Below, in pieces: positions 53,283 to 62,032 of a stretch of DNA of 64,000 nt (within the stretch, counting starts at the first letter, position 1; each line of letters starts with the position of its first letter). Made by a program: the position numbers and the translations under genes. The stretch spans positions 185,712 through 249,711 of the forward strand of contig CP070750.1 in assembly GCA_020348385.1 (NCBI GenBank), written 5' to 3'. Below the pieces are notes generated by a model. It was not told the origin of the DNA. It worked only from the letters and a program-made list of their open reading frames with translations, and ran no database searches. Origin of the DNA: Candidatus Aminicenantota bacterium. Its GTDB lineage: Bacteria > Acidobacteriota > Aminicenantia > Aminicenantales > Aminicenantaceae.

Positions 53283-53298
53283 TGCAATTATTGTGCCA
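53283..53298 (-). promoter_or_regulatory. Consensus sigma-54 (-24/-12) promoter of the pilin gene
   Basis: On the minus strand 53298-53283 reads TGGCACAATAATTGCA, a perfect TGGCAC-N5-TTGCA. The start site is predicted near 53272, about 28 bases before the pilin ATG. Confidence 0.88.
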
Positions 53299-53370
53299 GG
53301 TTCGAATTTGCATATCCTGTTGAAAAAAAAAGATTTGTGTTTTTTTTTCATGTTGTTTCTTTCCATAAAA

Positions 53371-53405
53371 TGACAATAACTTGCAAGAAGTGACAATAAT
53401 TGTCA
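53371..53405. promoter_or_regulatory. Candidate activator sites upstream of the pilin sigma-54 promoter
   Basis: TGACAATAA (53371-53379) and the palindrome TGACAATAATTGTCA (53391-53405) share the TGACA half-site and lie 73-108 bases upstream of the -24 element, the usual place for an enhancer-binding protein. Confidence 0.5.
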
Positions 53406-53477
53406 TTTTTATGGAATCCTGGCTTGACGTTATTTGCATTTCTGCCAGGTTGTTTAGGCTTGACCCAACGGTTCCAA

Positions 53478-54506
53478 TCAAAAAGTGATGATGGACCGGA
53501 GCGATTCACCCTTTCTCATCAGTTCGAATGCGTCGTTGATCTCTTCCAGTTTAAATTTGTGGGTGACCACAGGCTCCAACTGGATTTTTCCGACCCGGAC
53601 CATTTCGATGATCTTGGGATAGTCCACCGGTCGGCAGCCCAGAGATCCCTTGATTTCGATCTCCCGGAACATCAATCTGCCGGCGTTGATCGGGACATCG
53701 TGGTGTGTGTAGCCCACTTGGCAATGGCAGCCTCCTGGTTTCACAGCGCTGGAAGCAAGCACAATTGTCTTGGGATTGCCGATGGCTTCGATGGAAATAT
53801 CAGCGCCCCCTCCAGTCAAGGTTCTTATCTGTTTGAGAAGGGCTTTGTCTTCCATTTCCTTGGCATTGATCGTATGTTGGGCGCCGAGCATCTTGGCCAC
53901 TTCCAGTTTATTATCGACGATATCCACCGCGATGACCGAACCTCCTGCAGCTGCCGCTGTCTGGATGACATTGATGCCCACTCCTCCACAACCGAATACC
54001 ACGACCGAGTCACCCGGCTTAACCTGAGCTCTGTTTTTCACGGCGTGATAGGGTGTGGAAATGGCATCTGCGATGATGCTCGATTCTTCGATGGGAAGAT
54101 CTTGCGGAAGATGCTGGCAATCCTTGGCAGGAACCTTGGTGTATTCTGCGTAGGCTCCGTCCATATGATTTCCCAACATCAGCATGTTTAAACAGATGTT
54201 TTCTTTCCCGAGACGGCAGTTGTCGCAATACCCGCAGGAGAAAACCGGAGGGATAAGGACCCTGTCGTCGACCTGGAAGTTTTGGACATCTGCACCCACT
54301 TCCGCCACAATTCCTGAAGGCTCATGTCCGAGGATCATCGGAGGCTTTTTAAAGGTGGGGACTCCATGATCGATGTAATGCATGTCTGTGTTGCAGACGC
54401 CACAGGCGGCAATCTTCACGAGGATTTCACCGGAATTGACTTTTGGCGTTTCCACCTCCTCAATTTTTAAAGGCTGGTTAGGTCCGTGAAATACGGCGGC
54501 TTTCAT
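53478..54506 (-). CDS. had: 6-hydroxycyclohex-1-ene-1-carbonyl-CoA dehydrogenase
   Basis: 342 residues, a zinc-dependent medium-chain alcohol dehydrogenase. Catalytic zinc ligands include Cys38 (GVCNTDMH) and His61/Glu62 (GHEPSG); the structural zinc site is CGYCDNCRLGKENIC; the NAD loop is VFGCGGVGINV. The family alone does not give the substrate. The gene lies 11 bases after dienoyl-CoA hydratase on one transcript and BamA is nearby, and the combination hydratase-dehydrogenase-hydrolase is the known benzoyl-CoA ring-modification route (Had/BamQ). It oxidises the 6-hydroxy product to 6-oxocyclohex-1-ene-1-carbonyl-CoA. Confidence 0.88.
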   Translation of the reverse strand: MKAAVFHGPNQPLKIEEVETPKVNSGEILVKIAACGVCNTDMHYIDHGVPTFKKPPMILGHEPSGIVAEVGADVQNFQVDDRVLIPPVFSCGYCDNCRLGKENICLNMLMLGNHMDGAYAEYTKVPAKDCQHLPQDLPIEESSIIADAISTPYHAVKNRAQVKPGDSVVVFGCGGVGINVIQTAAAAGGSVIAVDIVDNKLEVAKMLGAQHTINAKEMEDKALLKQIRTLTGGGADISIEAIGNPKTIVLASSAVKPGGCHCQVGYTHHDVPINAGRLMFREIEIKGSLGCRPVDYPKIIEMVRVGKIQLEPVVTHKFKLEEINDAFELMRKGESLRSIITF

Positions 54507-54517
54507 TATCTCCTCCT

Positions 54518-55288
54518 TTATTGATTTTTCCAGTTGGGCTTTCTCTTTTCCATGAAGGCATTTAGTCCTTCATGCGCATCCTCGGAGGCCATCAAATCTT
54601 CGAGATACATCTTTTCGATTTGTGCCAACCCTTCGAGAAAAGAGTTTTCCAATCCCAGTTGGATTCCTCTCTTCGAAAATTTCAGCCCGATTAGGCTCAA
54701 TTCTGTAAAAGGCTGAACGAAGTTTTTCAATTCCTCCTCGAAAGTATCGACAGGGACGACAGTGTTGACGAGGCTAATTTTCTCGGCTTCTTTTGAGTCA
54801 ATGATCTTCCCTGTGAAGAGAAGCTCAGAGGCTTTTTTCAGTCCGAGGAGACGAGGCATGATCAAAAGGGCGATGGGAGGAATGGCAGCAAGTTTTATCT
54901 CTGGCTGACCGATTTTCAGGTTGTCTGCGGCGAAAATCATGTCGCAGAAAAGCGCCACTTCGCATCCGCCTCCCAATGTGAATCCCTTGGTGGCGGCAAT
55001 CGTGACTTGATTCAGTTTGGATAAATTGCGGAATATGTCGTGGAAAACTTGGAGCATCTCTTCTGCCTTCTCCTCGGTGTGTTCGGTGACATCCACACCC
55101 GCAGAAAAAGCTTTCTCTCCCTTTCCCGATATGATTAAAACTTTGACATCTTTGTTGTCAATCAGGGATGTTATGGCCTCGTTCATCTCTCCCATCGTGG
55201 CGATGTTGAGGATATTCATCGGAGGACGGTCGATGGTCAGATAAGCTCTGTTTTCCTTGATGTCGAAAATGATGTTTTCATAACTCAT
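54518..55288 (-). CDS. dch: Cyclohexa-1,5-diene-1-carbonyl-CoA hydratase
   Basis: 256 residues of the crotonase family, in the Dch/BamR branch: N-terminal RAYLTIDRPPMNILNIATMGE, TLGGGCEVALFCDMIFA and GQPEIKLAAIPPIALLIMPRL. The GxPP instead of the usual GDGGTQ loop is characteristic of dienoyl-CoA hydratases rather than fatty-acid crotonases. It adds water to the dienoyl-CoA produced by benzoyl-CoA reductase. It is the first gene of a two-gene operon with had, behind a TTGACA-17-TATGAA promoter at 55328-55356. Confidence 0.88.
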   Translation of the reverse strand: MSYENIIFDIKENRAYLTIDRPPMNILNIATMGEMNEAITSLIDNKDVKVLIISGKGEKAFSAGVDVTEHTEEKAEEMLQVFHDIFRNLSKLNQVTIAATKGFTLGGGCEVALFCDMIFAADNLKIGQPEIKLAAIPPIALLIMPRLLGLKKASELLFTGKIIDSKEAEKISLVNTVVPVDTFEEELKNFVQPFTELSLIGLKFSKRGIQLGLENSFLEGLAQIEKMYLEDLMASEDAHEGLNAFMEKRKPNWKNQ

Positions 55289-55327
55289 TGTGCCCCTCTT
55301 TTTTATTACGAAATCCCATGGAAAACA

Positions 55328-55356
55328 TTCATATCATCTGCTTACTTGCCTGTCAA
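55328..55356 (-). promoter_or_regulatory. Sigma-70-type promoter for dch-had
   Basis: Minus-strand TTGACA (55356-55351), 17-base spacer, TATGAA (55333-55328), about 40 bases before the dch start. Confidence 0.6.
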
Positions 55357-55426
55357 GCCGGATCGGATTTTGATGGCTGATACTCAAGCTAGAAGAGGGA
55401 CTTAAGAGTGGAGTGCCGAATCCATA

Positions 55427-56524
55427 TTATCGGATGTAGCGTTTTTCCAGCGATCGGATGAAACCGATGGCTTTATCAGAAAAGGTGGGAGTTTTACCGC
55501 CTTTTTTATCGGCAGCCTGTTTATACAAGCGGAAAAAAGCAAACGGATTGCCGATGTCTTTGACCAATGGTTCCTTTCCCAGCTGCTCGATGATGAGGTT
55601 GGCCATGTAAAATCCAGTGGGGTGGCCGCTCAACGGGACGATGGCCCGGAGCTGCTGTCCGTATTCCATCTTTTTCTCCGGATGGTCATAAGCAGATTCA
55701 AACAGATGCCCCATCTTGCGGATGATTTCCGGACTCTTGGCGTACCATTCCAAGTACCCCTTTTTTCTTTTTGCGAATTTAGGATAAAGGTTTTTATCAT
55801 GAAACCACTTTCCGATGTTGATCTGGTCGGCGATCCCTTCCCCCTGTATCTGATCGATCATCCAGATGAAGGGCTGATCTTGAGCGAATGGAAAGTACTG
55901 ATTTCTGTAGTAATGATGGAATTCATGTGCCATGAATGAGATAAATAAATCCCCTTGGTCATAGGCATACAGCACATCCACTACCACAGGTGCGTATCCT
56001 CGGGAATCGGGGCCGAAAATGACGAAAGACAGCGGTAGATTTTCGTCGAGCGATACATCAGGAAGGAATTCCCGTGCCTCATCAACAGCTGCCCTTATGA
56101 AATCCACCGATTTGAACCTGGCGACCTGCTCCTCGATAAGCTTGCGTTGATTTTTTGCCCGGACAAAATGAGGCAGGAACTTTGCCCAGAATCCCTTTTC
56201 TTCTTTTAGCTTGACTTTCAAGGCCTCTTCATTAGAAGGCATGAAGGCCAGTTTAATCCTTTCTATAAGAAAATTTTTGTTGAATTCTCTCAGGATCAAA
56301 ATCTTGTAGCCCGGCGTATCAAACATGTCGTCCCACTGTTCTTGTGTCGGTTCTTGGTCTTTTTCTAAAAGAGCTGTCAGTTCCAAAAATTTTTCCACTC
56401 CGGAAAAATCAATGTTAAAGTCCATGATATTTTTGTCCTCGATGGGGTGGGCTTTAAGGGAAGTTGAAAAAATCAATACCGCAAGGAAGACAGACAAAAA
56501 ACAAACAAGGTGTATCTGCTTCAT
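55427..56524 (-). CDS. Secreted DUF5700-type putative zinc metallopeptidase
   Basis: 365 residues with a Sec signal (VCFLSVFLAVLIFSTSLKA). The motif SFMAHEFHHYYRN is an HExxH zinc site, and EGIADQIN about 40 residues later supplies a plausible third ligand Glu, as in gluzincin-type peptidases. The rest (HFVRAKNQRKLIEEQ, SGHPTGFYMANLIIEQLG) matches the DUF5700 putative protease family. The substrate is unknown. AAAGGAG just before ATG 56524 decides the start over an in-frame ATG at 56599. It is divergent from the Ldh_2-type dehydrogenase gene. Confidence 0.8.
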   Translation of the reverse strand: MKQIHLVCFLSVFLAVLIFSTSLKAHPIEDKNIMDFNIDFSGVEKFLELTALLEKDQEPTQEQWDDMFDTPGYKILILREFNKNFLIERIKLAFMPSNEEALKVKLKEEKGFWAKFLPHFVRAKNQRKLIEEQVARFKSVDFIRAAVDEAREFLPDVSLDENLPLSFVIFGPDSRGYAPVVVDVLYAYDQGDLFISFMAHEFHHYYRNQYFPFAQDQPFIWMIDQIQGEGIADQINIGKWFHDKNLYPKFAKRKKGYLEWYAKSPEIIRKMGHLFESAYDHPEKKMEYGQQLRAIVPLSGHPTGFYMANLIIEQLGKEPLVKDIGNPFAFFRLYKQAADKKGGKTPTFSDKAIGFIRSLEKRYIR

Positions 56525-56724
56525 GAACTTTCTCCTTTTATCGATTCCTCTTCTATCATGATGGCTATCCTTACGAAAAGGTTGCCTCTTGGATATCATA
56601 TTATTTTTTATTACGCTCTGCTGCCTTTTTCCGTTTTTTGTTTAAATGAAGACTCCGGTCTTGAACACTTGTTTCCACCTTGACAATATTCGGGAATTTT
56701 TGCAAGGTATTTACATCTATCACG

Positions 56725-57792
56725 ATGCATAAACCCGATAGTATCAAGTCTTATGTCAAGGCTCTTCTGGTCGGATATGGTGTTCCCTCGCATAAAGCCA
56801 ATATCACGGCCGAAGTCCTAGTGGAAGCGGACATGCGGGGGATTTTTTCCCACGGCATTAACAGCCTGGATCTGATCGTGATCAACTCGATAAAACAGGG
56901 AGGGACAGACCCAAACGCCAAGGCTGAGGATAAAACACGAAATCCAGGCTATCCGATACGGCATGTCGATGCCCATGGCGATCTCGGTCATTCCATCGCC
57001 TATGAAGCTGTGGATATGGTCAAACGGTTGGCCCGGAAGCATGGGTATGGCAAAATTTATGTGTCCAATTCCAATCATTTCGGCATCGGTGCCATCTACA
57101 CAGAGATGATATGTACGGAGAAGGACCTTTCGGGAAGAGTCACCTGCACGACGCCTTCGGTTGTGAAACCATATGGAGGGGAAAAAAAAAGACTGGGCAC
57201 GAATGTGATCGCCTGGTCCATTCCTTATGAGAGGGGTTTTATTACCATCGACATGGCCACCACCATTCACGCTGTCAGCGGTGTTTTGCGGGCACTGATA
57301 GAAAAGACACCCCTCCCTTTTCCCGTGTATGGCCCCGGCGGATCCAAGACGACCGATCCTCATGAATTCGATGGATTTGCGGATTTTTTGGAAAGGGGAT
57401 CCATGATCCCTTTGGGAGGCATGGGGCAGGAAGGGGCCGATGCAGGATACAAGGGAACAGGGTTGGCCATGCTCATCGATCTGGACAATGTCCTTGGGGG
57501 AGGAGTCTCAACTTCCATCGAGCCGCTTGCAGAGGATGCAAAACGGCGTATCAGACAGACTTTCGAAGCTTGGCGCATCGACACTCTGTATGAACAGAAA
57601 GAAGTTTTGGCGCACATATCGAAAACCATATCCGATATGAAATCCCATCAGGGAGAGGACATGCTTCTTCCTGGGGAAAAGGAGTTGATCCAAAGAGAAA
57701 AATCGATAAAAAATGGGATACCCTACACATCTGTCCAAATCGCTAGACTTGAGAAATTGGGACAGAGTATCGGTTTGGGTCAAGTTTCTTGA
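56725..57792 (+). CDS. Malate/L-lactate dehydrogenase family (Ldh_2) oxidoreductase
   Basis: 355 residues of the NAD(P)-dependent Ldh_2 family, unrelated to classical malate dehydrogenases. Signatures are GIFSHGINSLDLIV with the catalytic His, VDAHGDLGHSIAYEAVDM, YVSNSNHFGIGAIYTEM, and FITIDMATTIHAVSGVLR. Members oxidise malate, lactate, ureidoglycolate, sulfolactate or similar 2-hydroxy acids; the substrate here is not evident. An in-frame TTG at 56680 belongs to a TTGACA box that looks like a -35 element, so ATG 56725 is preferred, although no good ribosome binding site is seen. It is followed by the inverted repeat upstream of the reductase genes. Confidence 0.85.
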   Translation: MHKPDSIKSYVKALLVGYGVPSHKANITAEVLVEADMRGIFSHGINSLDLIVINSIKQGGTDPNAKAEDKTRNPGYPIRHVDAHGDLGHSIAYEAVDMVKRLARKHGYGKIYVSNSNHFGIGAIYTEMICTEKDLSGRVTCTTPSVVKPYGGEKKRLGTNVIAWSIPYERGFITIDMATTIHAVSGVLRALIEKTPLPFPVYGPGGSKTTDPHEFDGFADFLERGSMIPLGGMGQEGADAGYKGTGLAMLIDLDNVLGGGVSTSIEPLAEDAKRRIRQTFEAWRIDTLYEQKEVLAHISKTISDMKSHQGEDMLLPGEKELIQREKSIKNGIPYTSVQIARLEKLGQSIGLGQVS

Positions 57793-57852
57793 CATTGAAT
57801 TGGCAATATTGATATTTTGATAAACTCGTGAAGAGAAAGGTTTTGAAAAAAT

Positions 57853-57909
57853 GGGGACGGTTCTATTTTTTCTTTTAAAGATATATTGTTAAAAAATAGA
57901 ACCGTCCCC
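57853..57909. repeat. Perfect 19-base inverted repeat, REP/MITE-like, before the reductase gene
   Basis: Arms GGGGACGGTTCTATTTTTT (57853-57871) and its exact complement (57891-57909) with a 19-base AT-rich loop. The right arm is followed by a T-rich tract, so on the plus strand it can form a strong hairpin resembling a terminator. It ends nine bases before the ribosome binding site of the next gene. GGGGACGGTTCTATTTT-type palindromes are, to my knowledge, seen scattered in other bacterial genomes, often near IS200-like REP transposases. Confidence 0.75.
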
Positions 57910-57927
57910 TTTTTATTGGAGGAAGAG

Positions 57928-59172
57928 ATGAGCGAAGAGAAAAAGCCGGCTATCAAAAAAATTCAAGCCACAGGCCATATGAGAAAAATCATGGCGGATT
58001 ATTTCTATGAACTGGACAATGCCATGAAGCAGGGTTCACCAAAGATTGCTTGGTGCACCAGTGTCGGACCGGCCGAACTTTTGCTCAGCTTGGGATTTCT
58101 CGTGTATTATCCTGAAAACCACGGTGCTATGCTGGGTTCTTCAAGACAAGCAGCCAGCTACATTCCTGTGGCTAATGCCATCGGTTATTCGCCAGATATC
58201 TGCTCCTATCTGACAAGCGATGTCGGAGCATTCATCAAAAAGGAGACGCCGCTCTCGCGGGCTTACGAGGGAATCGAAGGAGTCCCAATACCGGATGTCC
58301 TGGTCTATAACACCAACCAGTGCCGGGACGTTCAGGATTGGTTTTCCTGGTATTCTAAGGAGTTGAATGTTCCCGCCCTCGGCATTTCTACCTACAGGAA
58401 CATCGGAAATATAACCGAAGATCACCTTTCGAGCATCGAAAAGCAGATCAAAGGCCTTATTCCGCAGTTGGAAGAAATCGGGGGGAACAAGTTCGACATC
58501 GACAAATTCCGGCATATCCTCGGGCTGTCGTACGATTGCACGCAATTGTGGAAGAAAGTTCTCGAGACAAACAAATCCATCCCCGCTCCGATCAGCTTCT
58601 TCGATGAAACCATCCATATGGGACCTGCCGTTGTGCTCAGGGGAACCGAAACGGCTGTTGAGTATTATGAAGTGCTTCTTCAGGAGTTGGAGGAACGGGT
58701 CGCTCAGAAGGAAGGTGCTGTTCAGGATGAAAAATTCCGGGTTTACTGGGAGGGGATGCCCATTTGGGGAAAACTCAGGGACTTAGCAGAATTTTTCATC
58801 AGCTTGAGAACCGCTGTTATCGCATCCACCTATTGCAACAGCTGGATCTTCGATTCGTTCGATCCTGATGATCCCTTCATGAGTATGGCGCGGGCTTACA
58901 CAGAGATTTTTATCGTGAGGGACGAGAATTTCAAGGAGCTCTACATCGAAAAAATGGTCGACATGTATGGGATAAACGGGATTCTGTTCCATGATGCCAA
59001 AACCTGCCCGAACAATTCCAACAACCGGTATGGCATGCCCGAAAGACTGGAGAAAAAACTTGGGATTCCCGCATTAACCATAAACGGAGATTTAAACGAC
59101 CTGCGCTGTTATTCCGAAGAGCAGGCGAAAACCAACATCGAGGCGTTTGTCGAACAGTTGGCTAACAAGTAG
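57928..59172 (+). CDS. Benzoyl-CoA reductase / 2-hydroxyacyl-CoA dehydratase subunit (BcrB-like)
   Basis: 414 residues of the HgdB/BcrB/BcrC family. Cluster-binding cysteines fall in the expected blocks: Cys43 (AWCTSVGPAELLLSLGF), Cys92 (PDICSYLTSDVGAF), Cys132 (PDVLVYNTNQCRDVQDWFSWY), and a late one in HDAKTCPNNSNN; the C-terminus ends in the family pattern IPALTINGDLNDLRCYSEEQ. In class I benzoyl-CoA reductase two such subunits carry [4Fe-4S] clusters and bind the substrate. GGAGG five bases before ATG 57928 selects the start; the in-frame TTG at 57886 lies inside the inverted repeat. The next gene encodes the matching ATPase. A benzoyl-CoA reductase role is favoured by the neighbours; a 2-hydroxyacyl-CoA dehydratase is the alternative. 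Confidence 0.82.
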   Translation: MSEEKKPAIKKIQATGHMRKIMADYFYELDNAMKQGSPKIAWCTSVGPAELLLSLGFLVYYPENHGAMLGSSRQAASYIPVANAIGYSPDICSYLTSDVGAFIKKETPLSRAYEGIEGVPIPDVLVYNTNQCRDVQDWFSWYSKELNVPALGISTYRNIGNITEDHLSSIEKQIKGLIPQLEEIGGNKFDIDKFRHILGLSYDCTQLWKKVLETNKSIPAPISFFDETIHMGPAVVLRGTETAVEYYEVLLQELEERVAQKEGAVQDEKFRVYWEGMPIWGKLRDLAEFFISLRTAVIASTYCNSWIFDSFDPDDPFMSMARAYTEIFIVRDENFKELYIEKMVDMYGINGILFHDAKTCPNNSNNRYGMPERLEKKLGIPALTINGDLNDLRCYSEEQAKTNIEAFVEQLANK

Positions 59173-59175
59173 CCC

Positions 59176-59961
59176 ATGGAATATTTTGTTGGAATCGATG
59201 TAGGTGCCTCCACAACCAAAGCCGTCATTCTTGACAAAAGTGCCCAGATCTTGGGCCATTCGGTCATCCATTCCGGCGCAGATTTTGGGGCAGCCGCAGA
59301 AGATGTTCTCCACAAGGCTTCGGTTGGATTAAAAAAAGAAAACTTAGGCCGCAAAATAGTGATCAGCACAGGATATGGCAGGAGGAATGTTCTGTTTGCC
59401 GATTTGACTAAAACCGAAATCAGCTGCCATGCCAAAGGAAGTTATCACTATTTTCAGCGGGCCCACACGCTGATCGATATCGGAGGCCAAGACTCCAAGA
59501 TCATAAAGATTGATGACGGCGGCAAACGCATCGGTTTCAAGATGAATCGCAAATGCGCGGCGGGAACAGGCGCCTTTCTGGAAGAAATCGCCAATCGCCT
59601 CAAAATCAAGATCGAAAAACTCAATGGGCTTGCGGAAAAAGCAACGAAAAATGTCACGATCGGCAGCTACTGCACAGTGTTCACGGCCACGGAGATCCTA
59701 ACCAAGATCCGCCAAAATATTCGTGTGGAGGATATCGTTAAGGGTATTTTTGAATCAGTGATAAAAAGGGCGCTGGAAATGGACCTGCTTGAGGGGAATA
59801 TCGTGATGAGCGGAGGAGTGGTGGCTCACAATCCCTATTTTGTTAAGATGTGCGAACAAAAACTCGGAAAAGAAATTTTTGTTCCCCCTCTCCCTCAATT
59901 GATAGGCGCTCTTGGGGGGGCTTTGTTTGCCCTAGAGACAAAAGGAGGAAAACATGCTTGA
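59176..59961 (+). CDS. BadF/BcrA/HgdC-type ATPase activase
   Basis: 261 residues of the acetate-kinase-like (ASKHA) activase family. Phosphate-binding loops are GIDVGASTTKAV and LIDIGGQDSKII, and the two cysteines that hold a [4Fe-4S] cluster between subunits are in NRKCAAGTGAFLE and GSYCTVFTATEI. MSGGVVAHNP is the adenosine loop. It uses ATP hydrolysis to push low-potential electrons from ferredoxin into the reductase encoded just upstream. Single activases act as homodimers in dehydratases; class I benzoyl-CoA reductases have two different ones (BcrA, BcrD), and the second is not visible here. Confidence 0.9.
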   Translation: MEYFVGIDVGASTTKAVILDKSAQILGHSVIHSGADFGAAAEDVLHKASVGLKKENLGRKIVISTGYGRRNVLFADLTKTEISCHAKGSYHYFQRAHTLIDIGGQDSKIIKIDDGGKRIGFKMNRKCAAGTGAFLEEIANRLKIKIEKLNGLAEKATKNVTIGSYCTVFTATEILTKIRQNIRVEDIVKGIFESVIKRALEMDLLEGNIVMSGGVVAHNPYFVKMCEQKLGKEIFVPPLPQLIGALGGALFALETKGGKHA

Positions 59962-62032
59962 TGCTTTATTTAAACCCAGGTCTGTGGCCATTGTTGGAGC
60001 CTCGAACAATCCTTTGAGCATTGGTCATATCGTGATGCAAAATCTACTAGACCATAACTTCAGAGGTCCCATCTACCCCATAAATCCCAAGTCAAAATCT
60101 ATCAAAAGTTTTCGCGCATATCCTTCTGTTTCCGAAGTGCCGGATGATGTCGACTTGGTGAATATCTCGATTAAAAACACCCTTGTCCCGTATGTGTTGG
60201 AAGATTGCGGCAAAAAAGGCGTTAAGTTTGCCATTGTGCACACTGCGGGATTCAAAGAGGTTGGGGAGGAGGGGCTTCAACTTGAACGACAGATCGTTGA
60301 AATCGCCCACAAATACGGCATGAGGATATACGGCCCCAACTCTCAGGGTATCCAGAATTCAGATCCCGCCATTTCCGTTTATGCCAACTTCACGTTTGTG
60401 CCGATGTTTCCGGGAAATATCTCCATCGTTGCACAGAGCGGGGGAGTGGGCGAGACGTTGAAATTGCACCTGTACCGCATCGGCAAAGGCATAAGGATGT
60501 ATTCCAGTTTCGGGAACGAGGCCGATGTGAGCATGAATGAGATCATCGACTATTACGGACAGGACGAAGAGACCAAAGCGATCATGGTTCATATTGAAAC
60601 ATTCAAGGATCCAGCGGGTTTTCTCGAAGTGGCCAGCCGTGTCACTCAAAAAAAACCTATTCTAGCCTTGAAAACCGGGAAAACATCGGAAGGAACCAAA
60701 GCCGTGGCATCCCATACCGGTTCTTTGATCGAGCAGGAAACCATTGCAGACGTGATTTTCGAAAAAGCTGGTGTTCTACGGTTCCATTCCCAGCAGGACA
60801 TGATTGACGCTGCTATCGCGTTTTCTTCTCAACCGGTTCCCAAGGGAGAAAGAGTTTGTATCGTTACAAACACCGGAGGCCCAGGAATCATAGCCGTGGA
60901 TGAATGCATGGCGGCCGGACTCCAGTTGGCCCGTTTAAGTTCTCGGACGAAAAATACACTGAAGAAGCTCGTGTTTCAAGAAGCTATCGTTTCCAATCCT
61001 GTGGATGTGGTGGCCACCGCTGGGCCGGAACAGTATGGTGGCACGGTGGCGGCTCTTCTTAAAGATCCGAATATCGATTCCCTTCTGCTGGTTTTTGTCA
61101 CAGCCCCGTTTGTCGATTGTGAAGGAATTGCCCGGAAACTGGGTGAGATTGGAAAGACTTCGAAAAAACCCATTGTGTGCCAGGTGATCACTATCGAAAA
61201 ATGGCAGGAAGTTATCCGGTTGATCAGGGGGAGCGGCATTCCTGTTTATGATTATGCCGAAACGGCGGCGAGGGTTCTTTCCTCCATGACAGATTATGGG
61301 AAAATCCAGATGAGGAAAACTCCCTCCTATAAAAGATACAAACCCAAAAAGGCCAATGTCGTTCAAATGCTCAAACGCACCAAAGGAAAAGAGGGATTTC
61401 TTCCCCAAAAGGATGTGTTTGCCATTCTCGAATCGTATGGTATCCCTGTGGTGAAAACCGCCGTATTCAAGAAGAAAGAAGAAATGCTCAAGGCTGCAAA
61501 AAAAATCGATTATCCAGTGGCATTAAAAGTGGACACAGCAGATATCATCCACAAAACAGAAGCTGGGGGGGTGATGCTCAACATCAAAGATGAAAAGGCG
61601 CTCAAGACGACCTTCGGTAAAATGTCCCGCAAGTTTGCCAAGGTGAAACCTGCTTTCATTCTCCAAAAGTACCTGGAAGGAGGAAAAGAAGTGATCATGG
61701 GGATCAAAAGGAACGAGGGCCTTAACCCGACTCTTATGTTCGGTCTTGGAGGAATATTTGTCGAAATCCTCAAAGACGTTCAATTCCGTTTGGCCCCGCT
61801 TTCCCAAGAGGATGCGAGCCGAATGATCCGATCCATCAAAGGGCATCCCGTTTTATCCGGCACGCGGGGTGAGAAACCTGCCGATGTCGAAAGTCTTGCG
61901 GATATCCTCCAGCGCCTGTCCAATCTCGCCTCTGATTTTCCTGCCATCGACGAGATGGATCTCAATCCTGTGCTTGTGTTCGAAAGAGGAAAAGGGGCCG
62001 TGGTTGTGGATGCGCGAATGAAAATTGTGTGA
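59954..62032 (+). CDS. ADP-forming acyl-CoA synthetase (acetate-CoA ligase type)
   Basis: 692 residues, a fused alpha-beta NDP-forming acyl-CoA synthetase: CoA-binding domain (SVAIVGASNNPLSIGHIVM), succinyl-CoA ligase-like domains with the phospho-histidine in AVASHTGSLIEQ, then an ATP-grasp domain from about residue 470 (YPVALKVDTADIIHKTEAGGV, DLNPVLVF at the end). It can form ATP from acyl-CoA, or activate an acid to its CoA ester. In this operon it may harvest energy from acetyl-CoA made from aromatics or activate the aromatic acid. It overlaps the activase gene by eight bases and its stop overlaps the symporter start. Confidence 0.92.
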   Translation: MLDALFKPRSVAIVGASNNPLSIGHIVMQNLLDHNFRGPIYPINPKSKSIKSFRAYPSVSEVPDDVDLVNISIKNTLVPYVLEDCGKKGVKFAIVHTAGFKEVGEEGLQLERQIVEIAHKYGMRIYGPNSQGIQNSDPAISVYANFTFVPMFPGNISIVAQSGGVGETLKLHLYRIGKGIRMYSSFGNEADVSMNEIIDYYGQDEETKAIMVHIETFKDPAGFLEVASRVTQKKPILALKTGKTSEGTKAVASHTGSLIEQETIADVIFEKAGVLRFHSQQDMIDAAIAFSSQPVPKGERVCIVTNTGGPGIIAVDECMAAGLQLARLSSRTKNTLKKLVFQEAIVSNPVDVVATAGPEQYGGTVAALLKDPNIDSLLLVFVTAPFVDCEGIARKLGEIGKTSKKPIVCQVITIEKWQEVIRLIRGSGIPVYDYAETAARVLSSMTDYGKIQMRKTPSYKRYKPKKANVVQMLKRTKGKEGFLPQKDVFAILESYGIPVVKTAVFKKKEEMLKAAKKIDYPVALKVDTADIIHKTEAGGVMLNIKDEKALKTTFGKMSRKFAKVKPAFILQKYLEGGKEVIMGIKRNEGLNPTLMFGLGGIFVEILKDVQFRLAPLSQEDASRMIRSIKGHPVLSGTRGEKPADVESLADILQRLSNLASDFPAIDEMDLNPVLVFERGKGAVVVDARMKIV

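Noticed and set aside
53296..53320. tRNA-like GGTTCGAATT segment
   Set aside because: Only a T-loop-like string; no acceptor, D or anticodon stems can be drawn around it, and it overlaps the pilin sigma-54 promoter.
56680..56724. Upstream TTG start for the Ldh_2-type gene
   Set aside because: The TTG is part of a TTGACA box and the added residues do not resemble the family's N-terminus; ATG 56725 fits better.
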